Below are positions 12,401 to 23,608 of a DNA stretch of 64,000 bases, one piece after another. Both the position numbers and the translations under genes were made by a program. The notes under the pieces were generated by a model. That model ran no database searches. It was not told the DNA's origin and saw only the letters and a list, made by a program, of their open reading frames with translations. Origin of the DNA: Hippopus hippopus (lineage: Eukaryota > Mollusca > Bivalvia > Cardiida > Cardiidae); assembly GCA_946811185.2 (NCBI GenBank), contig OX328113.1, forward strand, positions 4,588,001 to 4,652,000, written 5' to 3'. How positions within the stretch are numbered: position 1 is the first letter of the stretch; the number at the start of each line of letters is the position of its first letter.

Positions 12401-14792
12401 GCAAGACTTATCTTAACATTTCAGCCACATTTAATTTACCGTCTGTAAATGCTTTCAATTTGGACAAGTCTAGAATTTTGCCGCTTGTGAAGAGTTGTCA
12501 TCCTTTACTACACAACACTGAGTTTTAACGACACTGAAGAAAAAGGTCTTTGAAAATATCGTGAAACAGGAGAAACTGATGTTTGCCACGTGTTCTCCTT
12601 TTCCCACAGTGTTTCTACCTTTCAAAGTCAGAAATCATCATTTGAGTTATATGGCCTTCATTATGCGAAAAGGGACATTCGGACATTTGCGTAAAGTGTC
12701 GTTTCGGATCAGCCTGCGCAGTCCGCGCAGGCTAATCCGAAACGGCACTTTACGACTATATTATATTTTGTCCTACAGTAGACTTGCACAAAACAGAAAA
12801 TTACTTAAAAACGGAAACTGTCGTCTCGGACTTGTCTGTGTGGAAGCGCAGTCTGATCTGAGACGACACTTTACGCACACGTCCGAATGTCCCTTTTCGC
12901 GTGTTGCAGGCCAATTATTTAGCTTGTCGTCTGCAAATGAGTCTTATTCTCAAGTATTTTCTAAATTTGAAAGCAACAAAACTTCTGACTAGCTAAACCA
13001 TATGGTTTAGCCGACCACAAGTTTTTACTTTCTAAATCTATAATGAGACAAAGAGTTTTTCAAACATTTCTTGGTGAGTATGGACCCAGGATTGTTTCGT
13101 TTGGTGAGAGAAAGGAGAAAAGTCAGTACGATACATACGAGCCGTCCACACAGTGAGCCGCTGTGATTGCCCAGTCATTGTGAATGATAGAAGCGCCGCA
13201 TGTGAAATAACCGTTTTTCAGAAGTTGTAGCTGATGGGGAAAATAGGAAATATCGGCCGGGACACCATTGATTATCCGGCCACTACTGCCGGCGTTCCTG
13301 GGAGCTAGATGGCGGGTGTTTGCCGAAATGGCTCCTAAAATACAATCAATAAAGTGAAACTCGAAATAATCTGGGTCTAACGGCGGTTAGTCATTTTCCA
13401 AACAATCCTGAGTTTTTTTCTTTTGCGACCCCAAAGACAAAGCGTTTGGAAACATTGTAGGAGTATGAGAAAATGTTGGCTACCCGCATTTTCATAATTT
13501 CGATCAGTTATTTTTTTACCCCTGTTAACGACAAATTGAATTATTTAGAGTCACACCATAGTTTTTGTCTGCAAATGCTTTCATTGAGTCTGTCAAGATT
13601 TTTATTTTTTATGCGAAATTTATCATCTTTAGTTTCAAAACGAAATCATTATATGCGAGTTTCTTTGGAACTATTTTCTTCCATGATGTACACGTACACC
13701 TTTCAGCGAAGTGAAAAGATTCGTGTACATTCTAACACACATGTACATGTACCTGTATGTATATGTTTCAACACAACGTGAACTATACTCTTAAGATGCA
13801 GCTATATGATAAAAAGAATCTGACATTCGTCGGATATAAAACTCGTGGACAAAGAAAAAACATTATCAGGCTCGAAATCGGCTAGCTTAATAACATCTTT
13901 TTTTTTCTACACTCGTTTAATAATTTTTTTTAGCCCAAATGCTATCTCATGTCATATCCTATTTATCTCAATAGCCAACAAATGTCAGGTTTTTTTCATC
14001 AGATAACTATAACACGAAAATACATGTACTGTCATTAGATCCATAAGTTGGAAAACATGGGTAGGAATACTATGCTTTATAACAAATGACGTCATATAGA
14101 ATGATCCGATGATGTCACGGAATTCTACCTTAAACGTGTGTAGATCTAATAGAAGAAATTTCGTAATTGCTATATTGCACTGAAAACAAGGGAGATTGTG
14201 TGATTTAAAAAAAGAAAAAAAAAAAAAAATCTTGAATAAAAATAAATAAATTGACAGAAATATGAAAATATAGAGGATATTTGTTTGTTTTTTTTTTTTT
14301 TTTTTTTTTATTTTGGTGAAAGATCGAAATTTATTTTATCGAGTGAACATCATCGGTAATATTTTTACGAGTAGTGCAGCCAAGAGTGAAAATAATACCG
14401 ATAATGTTCACAAAAAAAAAACGCCAAATATTCTTTTTTGGACTTATATCAATATCCAGTAGACTTGTTTTCGTTAATTCCCCGTGGCGTACCCACTCCG
14501 CATAACAACGAATAACAATATTACGTAATGCGCAAAAAATGTAAGGTAAATTACGTCATATTTCCATCTGGTTGAATTGCACGCGCGGTTTACCTAGGTA
14601 ACTAGTGCGCGGGAACTACTGTTTCAGCCTTCAATTGAAGAGTTAGAAAATAAAATCGGTATATTTCACTGCTCGTAACCATGAAATATCAAACAATACT
14701 CCACCGTTATTTCTCGATAAACTACCGAAAAGCATGAAATAAAACGCTAACTTACCGCCGACAAAGGCTAAAATAGCTATGAGCTGAAACAT
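6609..14792 (-). CDS. Secreted S1-family serine protease, gene A (six exons)
   Basis: Exons in transcript order: 14792-14756, 13334-13139, 10922-10856, 10065-9903, 8562-8414, 6773-6609; total 777 nt, 258 aa plus TAA. All introns are GT-AG and all phases agree (1, 2, 0, 1, 0). Seen: hydrophobic start [17 protein letters not shown] (signal peptide), propeptide ending at Arg32 before IING (zymogen activation), TAAHC with catalytic His73, NDIAVLKL with Asp114, GDSGGP with Ser207. Known of the family: secreted endopeptidases made as zymogens, in gut or defence. Odd: the position equivalent to trypsin Asp189 is Gly201 and that of Gly226 is Ser238, so trypsin specificity is unlikely; a chymotrypsin/elastase-like preference is inference. 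Two extra Cys lie at the C-terminus (NCDSCF). Paralogue of gene B. Start chosen for its signal peptide, the upstream TATA box and identity of position with gene B. Confidence 0.93.
6835..7020 (-). repeat. tRNA-like SINE fragment in gene A last intron
   Basis: Minus strand shows GTGGCTCAAGAATAAAGTGT and the B-box region GGTCCCGGGTTCGAGCCCC. A similar, shorter copy lies at 23835-23910 beside gene B last exon. Confidence 0.6.
7953..8185 (+). repeat. GTAT microsatellite
   Basis: Long GTAT runs interrupted by GTAATG variants, inside the last intron of gene A. Confidence 0.95.
8414..8562 (-). CDS. Gene A exon 5 (S1-pocket base)
   Basis: 149 nt (2+49 codons) between TTTAAG and AAT|GTAAGT. It carries [20 protein letters not shown] (Cys168-Cys182 pair) and ends SSGSCN, which joins directly to GDSGGP of exon 6. 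The Gly two residues before the Cys occupies the specificity position 189. Only three of 50 residues differ from gene B. Confidence 0.92.
9433..9495 (+). repeat. CA microsatellite
   Basis: (CA)n with two interruptions, in gene A intron 4, beside a short palindromic element. Confidence 0.95.
9903..10065 (-). CDS. Gene A exon 4 (catalytic Asp)
   Basis: 163 nt, phase 0 to phase 1, between acceptor TTGATAG and donor ACAG|GTTGGT. It opens HAEYGVGEG, contains [10 protein letters not shown] with catalytic Asp114, and ends CAISGYGLT, the conserved G-(Y/W)-G segment after the Cys136 equivalent. An Asn-Tyr-Thr sequon lies near the middle. Confidence 0.92.
10312..10580 (+). repeat. tRNA-derived SINE
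   Basis: Carries TTTCTCTCACCACTGAGCAC, ATGTTTATGTGGGAAAG and CATGGATAGATGCAC, hallmarks of the main SINE family here; the tRNA head (CAGATTCGATTC) is worn. Confidence 0.65.
10816..10855 (+). repeat. CATA microsatellite touching gene A exon 3 donor
   Basis: CATACATACATACATACATA with one CGTA interruption ends exactly at the GTATG donor (read on the minus strand); gene B has only one or two units at the same place. Confidence 0.9.
10856..10922 (-). CDS. Gene A exon 3 (strand between His and Asp)
   Basis: A 67-nt exon of 1+22 codons, found by matching gene B. It encodes [19 protein letters not shown] and three further residues. Acceptor TTTCAG, donor GTG|GTATGT; the donor runs straight into a CATA microsatellite at 10816-10855, so the splice site itself sits in simple repeat. 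It restores the frame exactly between exons 2 and 4. Confidence 0.85.
12650..12915. mobile_element. MITE family 1 (two hairpin modules), copy 1
   Basis: Ends are inverted copies containing GCGAAAAGGGACATTCGGAC. Each half holds its own palindrome (ATCAGCCTGCGCAGTCCGCG type). It is inserted inside a family 4 element whose sequence resumes at 12915 (CTTGTCGTCTGCAAATG). Confidence 0.85.
13139..13334 (-). CDS. Gene A exon 2 (propeptide, activation site, His)
   Basis: 196 nt, entered in phase 1 after TTTTAG and left in phase 2 at TC|GTATGT. It encodes residues 13-78: the end of the signal peptide, a short propeptide, SGRIING (cleavage expected after Arg32), [17 protein letters not shown] with the Cys42-Cys58 equivalent pair, and the catalytic His. 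Confidence 0.93.
13795..14180. repeat. Repeat family 6 in gene A intron 1
   Basis: AGAATCTGACATTCGT, inverted TTAATAACATC stretches, ATGACGTCA sites, and an end with CACTGAAAACAAGGGAGATT. Related copies at 32030-32440 (gene B intron 1, same relative place), 39090-39640 and 63690-64000. Confidence 0.65.
14756..14792 (-). CDS. Gene A exon 1 (signal peptide)
   Basis: Twelve codons plus one base, [12 protein letters not shown], followed by donor G|GTAAGT. Its hydrophobic residues form most of the signal peptide. The ATG lies about 50-58 bases below a TATA element on the same strand. Gene B exon 1 has the same length and differs at three residues. Confidence 0.9.
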
Positions 14793-14841
14793 CTTCCTTC
14801 CTCTGCTAAGTGAGTTAAAGCCCAAAATGCAAACCATGAGT

Positions 14842-14850
14842 CTATATATA
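14842..14850 (-). promoter_or_regulatory. TATA box of gene A
   Basis: Minus-strand GTATATATAGA, 50-58 bases above the ATG, followed by a conserved ATGGTTTGCAT block shared with gene B. Upstream conservation with gene B continues to about 14935, while the introns are largely diverged, so this is the probable core promoter. Confidence 0.65.
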
Positions 14851-15448
14851 CCCAAACATTACTTGCAAAGTGGTACAAATGAATATGTGAACCCAAACGT
14901 CTGTTTAATTCTTGAAATTAGTCAAGAAGTCCTTAAGTATTCTTGCGTGATGTGCCAATACCTCTTTTGAAAAGCGGTCTTAACTCCTTACAAAACGACG
15001 GATATTTACACTCGACCAAAGTAAAAACATTTGCAGAGGATAAATCCATTGTAACTTACAAGATGACCTCTGTCTTTGATAGGGTAGAAAACAATGTGGG
15101 CAAAGGAGAAAATTGTGGTTACCAGCATTTCTCCTTTTCCCACAATCTTTTCAATAGCTCAATTCTTCAGGGGCGTTGAAATTCGGGATTGTGTGGTAAA
15201 GGGTTAACTTTTTACCAAATGACGAAAACATAGAATGATTATTGAACTGTAAACGATCATTTAAAGGAAGCCGAACTCAATAATGTTGTTCGGTTTAAGT
15301 TAAAGGCACACTTGCGCCCTAAAAGTAAACAATTCAGGGTTCATATTGCAGACGGCGAATTTAATTCACACCAGTTAAAAGTATGAATACATGTATTATT
15401 ATAATTCTGATAATCTGTTATGCAATTTGTCAAAGTTCCAGTGGGCGG

Positions 15449-15772
15449 CACGAAATTCCCAAATCTTTCCCAAATCTTCCCAAATCAACCCAAGTCTTTC
15501 CCAAATCTTTCCCAAATCATCCCAGATTTTTCCCAAATATACCCGAATCTTTCCCAAATCTACCCAAATCTTTCCCAAATCTTTCCCAAATCTACTTAAA
15601 TCTTTTCCAGATCAACCCAGATCTTTCTTAAACCTACCAAAGTCTTCCCCAAATCTTTCCCAAATATATTCAAATCTTTCCCAAATCTACCCAATTCTTC
15701 CCAAAGCTGTCCCAAACCTTACCCAAATCTACCAAAATATCTCCCAAATCTTCCCAAAAAGATTTGGGAGGA
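15449..15772 (+). repeat. 12-13 bp minisatellite
   Basis: CCCAAATCTTTC-type units, about 25 of them, expanded inside another dispersed repeat whose halves lie at 15300-15448 and 15775-15950. Confidence 0.9.
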
Positions 15773-15960
15773 TTTAGGAATTTTGTGCTACCGGTTCCAG
15801 TCGCCGACAGAAATATGTATTGTAAAACTAAAGCACAAGTTATCATCTTTAATTCTAGTTTTACCAGACATTTTCAGCCAGCTACTAAAACTTTGACAGA
15901 TTACCACATTTATAATACTCAGACTCATAATAATACCCTCTACTTTAAATAATATGAATT

Positions 15961-18900
15961 AAAGGGAGGTGTCCATAAGGCCCTTTTTTGGGCTAGAATA
16001 GATTTTTGCCAAACTTTGCTGATTTATACTACTATGTATTGGCTTTCATCTGGTGGAGTATTAAGATGCAGTGGCCATGTCTTCAATGCTATATGCTTGA
16101 TAAAAGTGGGTGGGGTAATTTGATACGATTTCAGCTTGTAAGACTAAATTGCAAATATCTTCCATTTGAAGCTGCAATCGATATTCATTCATTCCATGTA
16201 GGTACTTACCCTATAAGAGGGTGTTAATGATGCAAACAATTTAAATCATCATTCTCTAGCAATTTAGTTATAATCACTTTTAAGTCGTGCCTAAATTTCC
16301 CTTATTTTGTCATCTCCAACTTTGCGAAAAACCACAACATAAGTTTTATTGTTTTATGAAAAACTACAGTATGTTGATATTACATACTAGACATAGTAGA
16401 CATTGTAAAATTATGAGGAATTTGCTCTGCTACAAACAACACTGGAATTATCTGCCCTTGAAAAAGTGAAAAATTCTAATTTTTCTCATGTTCTAAACTT
16501 AAGCATATTTCCAGAGTCTTTCAGAGGACTATACTCACTCAAACCTAACTTGTATAGAAGTTTGTCAGAAATAAGAATAGAACAAGTCACGGCATGGTGA
16601 CCTTGACCTTTTTCAAGGTCAAAGTGAGACCCAGGGCTCCAATTCATGACTGATAATTCTGTTACTAGGGTTGAGTTCACAAAACTTTCAGGTCACAATA
16701 TAGGAAATCACATTTACAGGATACAATAATTTTGTAAGTACATTGGCAACCTTCAATATTGTTGACATAATACAGAATTACAGCTTAGTGACCTTGACCT
16801 TTTCTTTATGGTCAGAATGAGATCTAGAGCTCTATTCCAGAAATTGTTACTCTTCTTGTGGGTCCTTGTCCTGCTAAATAAGTTAATTCAAACTTTCAAG
16901 GTTATAGTAAAGACCTGAGTAATGCTATTTCAAACTTGTTTACTTGAGAAAATATCTCTGTATCGGACAGTGTAGATCAAAGATCAGACTGGACATTCTG
17001 TGCAGTCTGATCTTGATCTACACTGTCCGCCCATAGGTCAGACTGTGAGTCGCGCTTAGCAGCCTAAGGGTTGATACATTTCATTGGATTCATTCAAATC
17101 TAAGCTATGCAGATGTTAGTCAGGATTAAGTGAATGTATGCTTGGTGACCTTGACCTTTTACAATGTCAAAGTAAGACCCACGCGCATAACTCCATGAAT
17201 ATAAATTTTCCCAAAGGGCTCAAACAAGCATCTCTCAAGTCAAAATACTGGTAATGTACTGGGAATGTAGATATATTAATGCATTTGCGATTTACAACTG
17301 GGATATGACAGCATTCTACTGACTCTCAGGTGTTGACTTTGACATTTTGTCGATCTTATAGTTAGACCTTGAATGCCCTTTTAGTTCTATTGATTAAAAA
17401 AATTGTTTTGGGCTGATAGGATTTCTCTACATCTTTTAAGATATTGCCATTACATTCCTGTTCTTTGTTGAAACAGCATCAGCAATCTCTTCAGCACTGA
17501 ATGTCAGATTGTTGATAAAGTGAATTAGGCCTTTGTTGAAAAGAAATCACGCTTTGTCAAATAGTTTGATGAAAGAAAAAAAAACTTTGTTTTTGGGAGG
17601 GGGGGTAATAGGAATATGAACACAAAGAAACCTAGACAGCTGCTTAAGTAAGTATGCGAGATAATTATTACAAAATTCAAATATTCATTTAAACGTAAGT
17701 ATACCACGACGGATAGTATTTAGTTTCTAAACCTATCCTGAAAGTTGTGTTAAAGTATCCCTAGAAGTAATCAGTATCATACTAGTCAAGTTGAATATCT
17801 TTTTTTTAAAAAAAATGCCGAGATCATTGGGCTACATTGTGACAGTTTGATAAACTTTGTGACTAGAACTGACTAGATGAAATCACATCACATATCTGAA
17901 TATACAGAGACATGTTTATATCTTTGTGTAGGCCAAATGGCCATTAGACAATGGAACAGAGTATACTATTCAAAGTTTGCCAAGTACCAAATATATTTCA
18001 GACACGATTTCAACTTTGCGTGAGATAATTACGTGTATGTGTGTATGTACATGTATTAGCTTTTTTTTTTTTTAATATGGTTCAGTGATATAATTATTTA
18101 GATGGTCCCAACTGTGCATGTAATAAGTATAATAATAAGATTATGAGTTTATTACGGGAGAAATGTTCGTTTAAGCTAAGGAAATAATGAACCCCATAAG
18201 TATCAAGGGCTTAACTGCTACGTTTGTCTGTTTGAATGTTTTTGTAAGCATCATTTAACAATATTTCTGTCAAATGGGTGACAGCCCTCTCTTTCATTTC
18301 TTTTAAAGGTTTCACCAGTAGTGGTATGCTGGGCTCGGAAGTCCTTTGCCAAAGGAGCTCCCATGAGAACCCAGCATTTTGAGTGAGAATTGAACCTATA
18401 GCCCCCAGGTTACATTAGATGCACATAATGAGTGTAAAGTATTCAATCATCACTTCATCTTAAAAGATAAAGGAAAGGGTTTCTCATCATGATTTTAATG
18501 TTGTCCTTGGCATTCATCATGTACTGTTTTAACTAGAAATTAGTCAAGGTTTCAAAAGTGGCCCACACCTCTGCAGATGACAACTGCTGACAGCTTGCTG
18601 CATTTTGTGACAGCAAGGCGGTTACGTATTCCACTTCAACTCGCAGTATATATACCCGTGCAAACTATCCACAAGTGGTTGAACAACAGTAGTCTTCACT
18701 CAAACAGACTCTTCTTTCTCGCAGCTAAGGTATGAGTGGGCTTTGGACCATGCTAGGTGGACCTGAACTACACTTTACAGATGAATCTAGCTTCTGCATA
18801 AACAAAAGAAACAGGTTTGCTTTGGTATGGTGGATGCCGATGTTGAGATTTCATACAGCCATCGTTGCTGAACATGGCCATTATGGAGTCTGTTTTTACC

Positions 18901-20656
18901 CACGAGTAAAATCAGCTGGGATGAGGTGGAAGGAGTTTATTATTGTTGACCAGTGCAGACTGACTGCCCAATAGTATTTAAATGAGGTTCTTGATACACA
19001 GGAAGGATTGTATTCTACTGCAGGTTATTGGATTGTTCCAATGGACGATATAGCTTGTCTGCATACTACCCATGGTGTGCAAAAGTACCTGCGAAAGATG
19101 GTATTGCATGTCTGGAATGGCAAGTCCAATCCCCTCACCACAATCCCACAAAGAATACGTGAAATGGGTTGCAGGTCTAAATTTTAGCTTTTCAGGTATA
19201 ACCAAGACGTATCCGGAAGCTTTTTGCTATTCTTGTTCAAGAATGGAGCCAAGTTCCAAAAGAATTATCAGGAAACTGATAGGGAACAAAGGAGATTGCT
19301 TGAAGCTGTCATTAGACGGCAATATGTCACATGCTTGTTTTAATCCTAAATTGGCATGCATCAGCAGCTTTTTGGGCAAGTTTTGAACATTACCAGTTTT
19401 CGTAAATTATCTTTTTTAAATTGCTGTTCAACTGAAATTCTAAAATCTGTGTCAAATAAAGTAAAAAAGAAAACAGGGAAACATCATATACATCATTATA
19501 GAAAATACTAATTGTATTGTGTAAAAAATCATAACATTAATATTGCAACTATAAAGCCTATGCAATTATCATTATTGGTGCTTAGCAACCTTTGAGAAAT
19601 ATGAGAGTTGAATAACATGACAATCAAAATGATCAATATTTAATTTCTTACATTGAATTACAATGTTGGAAAAGGGTTGTATTTGTGAAAAACAATCCGA
19701 CAATGTAAAGTATTTGTATTCACATTTGATACAGTCAGAAATAATTAAACACACAATAAGAGAATTTGAATTCCTGGAAAAGAGCTCTTGGTGTAACTGT
19801 GATTGTGTAAAAAGAAGGTCAAGGTCACCAAGCTGTTATTCATTGTCATGTCACAAATATTAAAGTTTCCATCAGGCTTAACAATTTCTTGTATGCTGCA
19901 AAACAGCGAAATCCTAAATTGCAACTTGAAAATTTGTGAACTCAACCCCATAAGGGCATTTATCAGTCATAGAATGGATATCTGGGTCTCACTTTGACCT
20001 TGAAAAAGGTCAAGGTCACCATGCCATGACCTGTTCTATTCCTATTTCTGACAAACATCTATACAAGTGAGGTTTGAGTGAGTATAGTCCTCTGAAATAC
20101 ACTGGAAATATGCTTAGTTTTAGAACATGAGAAAAATTAGAATATTTCAATTTTTCAAGGGCAGATAACTCCAGTGTTGTTTGTAGCAGAGCAAATTCCT
20201 CATAAGTTTACAATGTCTACTATGTCTAGTATGTAATATCAACATACTGTAGTTTTTCATAAAACAATAAAACTTATGTTGTGGTTTTTCGCAAAGTTGG
20301 AGATGACAAAATAAGGGATCTTTAGGCACGACTTAAAAGTGATTATAACTAAATTGCTAGAGAATGATGATTTAAATTGTCTGCATCATTAACACCCTCT
20401 TATAGGGTAAGTACCTACATGGAATGAATGAATATCGATTGCAGCTTCAAATGGAAGATATTTGCAATTTAGTCTTACAAGCTGAAATCGTATCAAATTA
20501 CCCCACCCACTTTTATCAAGCATATAGCATTGAAGACATGGCCACTGCATCTTAATACTCCACCAGATGAAAGCCAATACATAGTAGTATAAATCAGCAA
20601 AGTTTGGCAAAAATCTATTCTAGCCCAAAAAAGGGCCTTATGGACACCCCTCCTTT
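15961..20656. mobile_element. Composite DNA transposon with long terminal inverted repeats
   Basis: The left arm from 15961 and the right arm ending at 20656 are inverted copies over ~690 bp, with weaker homology to ~870 bp; even the same 73-residue open frame occurs in both (16006-16227 plus, 20389-20610 minus). Ends read AAAGGGAGGTGTCCATAAGG. Arms carry TGACCTTGACCTTTTTCAAG motifs. The interior has the dead transposase and short palindromic elements. No target-site duplication could be settled. Confidence 0.85.
18560..19370 (+). pseudogene. Dead Tc1/mariner-like transposase
   Basis: Broken reading frames still show the DDE-transposase order: an HTH-like stretch (TARRLRIPLQLAVY, ~18610), LHFTDESSFCINKRNRFALV (the second-Asp region, 18768 on), VDQCRLTAQ followed by a stop and YLNEVLD, and a C-terminal FAILVQEWSQVPKE at about 19220. 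In-frame stops and frame changes make it inactive. The GG(S)VMVWG block is degraded (GHYGVCFYPR). It lies inside the 15961-20656 inverted-repeat element. Confidence 0.75.
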
Positions 20657-20794
20657 GTCTGCAATTTTACCCCAAGTGTTTACATTTGCCATTTAGAGGG
20701 CCTTTATGTTTACTTAATTCTTTCAAATTTTAAAACTGTGGAATTCTTGAAGTTGCAATCTCAACCCTTAGGCTGCCAAGCGCAACTCATTGAC

Positions 20795-20873
20795 CTTTTG
20801 CGTACAGTGTAGATCAAGATCAGACTGCACAGAACGTGCAGTCTGATCTTTGATCTACACTGTACGCAAAAGA
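20795..20873. repeat. MITE family 3 palindrome, best copy
   Basis: AGATCAGACTGCACAGAACG and its inverse inside GTGTAGATC..GATCTACAC arms, flanked by AACCCTTAGGCTGCCAAGCG on one side. Other copies: 6330-6400, 9330-9415, 11007-11065, 11718-11802, 16963-17064, 22145-22220, 24112-24175, 25039-25108, 30899-30975, 35262-35335, 36576-36655, 37175-37245, 37748-37812, 47510-47570, 51110-51178, 53020-53093, 58683-58765, 59135-59192, 62335-62390. The copies at 11007 and 30899 are at matching places in genes A and B. Confidence 0.85.
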
Positions 20874-21533
20874 GATATTTTCTTTCAAAATTTACCTTAG
20901 AAATAGCACAACTTGAGATGTTACTCTCGGTTTCAATGTTTCATTTCACTTATTTAGCAGAATAAATGTTAACAAACTTGCCCTTCCCTCTCAGGCCTAC
21001 CACCTGTCTCGACTAAAAACGAACCACTTTAAAAGTTGACATCTTTGATGAAGAGATTATTCATTTTATTTATTATCACCGAAGACGCGTTTCTACCATT
21101 TCCCTCATTTCTGTTTTTGCATGTTTCATGCATTGTTCGGTTCTTTCGTTAATAATTAATGGCGAGTTAAACAGAATGTGCAGTCTGATCTTGATCTATA
21201 CTGTCCCCTTTCTAAAGTCTAACGCTGACAAAAATCCACTTTAATTGCGGCTACTTTCACTCACTTTTCGACAGGGGGGGGGGGGGAAGAGAAACGTGTG
21301 AGCCACGTTCTGTGGAAAGGGGGCGCGTGGGGCTCAATGCATCTGCACAAAGTATCGACCCAGGTCAGCCTGGACCGAAACTTTATGCTGTTGGTCATTT
21401 TTTTGCAGCTCAGAGGACCAGATTCAGTGGGTTGTAAGAGAAAATGGATTTCATAGGTCAACAATTATGTGATGTCTTGCTTGGTATAATGCATCAGGGA
21501 GATGCAATAAGCCACCTTTCTTGCCAGTCTTAC

Positions 21534-21746
21534 GAACAATATCCGTAATAAAGAAACAAATGAACAAATGCATAGCAGAAATACAGGGACCGGACAGGAT
21601 TCGAACCTAGAACGCCCGGACGAAAGGCCAGTACCATAACCACTGAGCTACAGAGAATTCTCCCTAACGGAGTTGTTAGGTATTGTATTTAAATCGGGAT
21701 GAAGCCATGCATGAAGGAGTGGTCTCCCGTAACACCAGAGCAAGTC
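21534..21746 (-). repeat. tRNA-derived SINE family B, copy 1
   Basis: Read on the minus strand: GTTACGGGAGACC, A box CTGTAGCTCAGTGGTTATGG, B box AGGTTCGAATCCTG, then a tail with TTGTTCATTTGTTTCTTTGT. Near-identical copies at 31168-31374 and 31492-31698, so the family was recently active. Confidence 0.85.
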
Positions 21747-22734
21747 TAATATTACTATTTAATTTTTATTATTAATAGCCACGTGTTTATTAAAGTTAGT
21801 AAATAAATAGGCATAAGATAACCAGTTTTCCAAACAGCCGAAAAGGCTTTTAACACTTTACCATACAATACCAACTTTAACCGACCCTGAGGAGGAAAGC
21901 TTTTGAAAAAAATTGCAGGAAAAAGACCCCTAATAGGGAGTCTTTTGAAAAAATCGTGGTAAAAGAAGAAAATGCTTGTTATCAGCATTTTTTTCTCACA
22001 ATGTTTTCTACCCAATCAAAGACAAATTCCATCATTTGAGCCACATTTAAATGGCCGTCTGCAAACGCTATCGTTTGGACAAGTCGACAATTTTGTCGTC
22101 TGGTAAAAAGTTAACCTTTAGGCTGATAAGCGCGACTTACTGACCTTCTGCGTACAGTGTAGATCAAGATCAGACTGCACATAAAGTGCAGTCTGATCTT
22201 GGATCTACACTGTCCGATAAGGATATATTTTTCCCCCAAAAAATAACTTTGAAATAGCAACATTTGGGTTTTTACTATCGATTTGTAAGTTCCATGTTAG
22301 TTATTCAACATGATAAGCGTTAACAAAGTGAACTCTCCACCAAAGAACAAAATGTTGGACATGTCTAAATCCAAAGCATGTGCAGAAGACAGATCAAGTA
22401 TCAAATGTCTTTGAAAGGATAGAAAACATTGTTAGGCAGTGTTGAGGGAAGGGGAGGGGGAGAAAATGAGAAAACGTTTGTTACCAGCATCTGCTCCTTT
22501 TTCCACAATGTTTTCAAAAGCTTTCTTCCTTAGGGTCGTCAAAGAGAACGAAACCCATGCATAGTTACGCCTGATTCTTGAACGTGCTCAGTGAATAACA
22601 CCGTCGCACGAGACCTGTTTCATGTTTCATCAAAAAGACTATTAGTAATTTGATATGTTCATTTGTTTTTATTGAAGTTTAAAGTACTGACACAACTTTC
22701 TTCCAAGTCACTGACTACTTTTCTCACATGCATT

Positions 22735-22950
22735 TGAGGTATTAGGCGAAATATGGCCGGAAAGAAAGTTTGTCTCAACCGGGTATCAAACCCGCAACCA
22801 CCAGGTCACGATTCAGATTCGCTAACTACTGAGCTACCCTGGCGGGCTTGATATGTCCTGCCGCGGTGCTTTGACCCACAACCTCAAGTGGCCCGAGACT
22901 TGACGTTCACAAGTCCTACGCTCTACCAAATGACCTATCGGCTGGAGGGT
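22735..22950 (-). repeat. Double tRNA-like SINE segment
   Basis: Two minus-strand tRNA-like stretches in a row: one with GGTAGCTCAGTAGTTAGCGA near 22845 and GGGTTTGATACCCGG, one with AGGTCATTTGGTAGAGCGTA near 22930. Possibly a dimeric SINE. Confidence 0.5.
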
Positions 22951-22984
22951 AAACAATAATTGATTTGATTTAATTGTGTGGTGT

Positions 22985-23300
22985 CTGTCGCCATTTTTAA
23001 CAGTATTTCAGTTATATCGCGACGACCAGTGATCTATTCATGCTTTCCTGGAGTTTCTTTTTACTTGTACTTCGTACAACGTTCTTCCCAAGCCACTGGC
23101 TACTTTCCCACATAACCATCGTCGAAAAAATGATCTGCGGTGAGAGTGGAATGAATCTTGTAGCAGTGACTGTCATTAATCCTCGGAAAGAAATCGTAGT
23201 CGGTAGCTGGGCTTGAGAACGAGGGGTAGGGGCGGCCAGTTGCTGATTCGAATTCCCAGCTCGGTCAGTTCCCCAAGGAATGCATGGATAGGTGCACTGG
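22985..23300 (-). repeat. Rearranged SINE of the main family
   Basis: The 22985-23200 part is minus-strand body (GCCACTGGCTACTTTCCCAC); from 23205 a plus-strand tRNA head and tail follow, so two copies meet head to head. Confidence 0.6.
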
Positions 23301-23572
23301 CCGCTGAGATATAACTTAAATAAGGGTTTTAGACTTGTCCAAACTGAAAGCATCTGCAGACGACAAAATACTTGTGACTAAAACATTGATTTTGATTTTC
23401 AAATGGACGAAAATGTCGTTGGAAAAGAAGTAAAAGTTGGCTACCAGCAGTTTCCTCTTTACCCTCAATGTTTTTCAAAGAAATTTTCTTTAGAGTTGTT
23501 GAAAGACATGACTGTATGGTAAAGGGTTAACAAAATAAACAAAAAAAAAAAAGAAAAATAATGCTGAAAGTT

Positions 23573-23578
23573 TTTATT
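23573..23578 (-). terminator. Poly(A) signal of gene B
   Basis: Minus-strand AATAAA about 31-36 nt after the stop. Confidence 0.6.
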
Positions 23579-23608
23579 TCTGTTTAGTCATGTTTGTCAT
23601 GTGACATT

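Noticed and set aside
16006..16227. 73-residue open frame MPNFADLYYYVLAFIWW found twice (also 20389-20610 minus)
   Set aside because: It lies in the two arms of the inverted-repeat element and is duplicated because the arms are; no other sign of coding.
23012..23353. 113-residue minus-strand frame
   Set aside because: Translation of a SINE body; related frames appear in other copies (35630-35902, 62821-63147).
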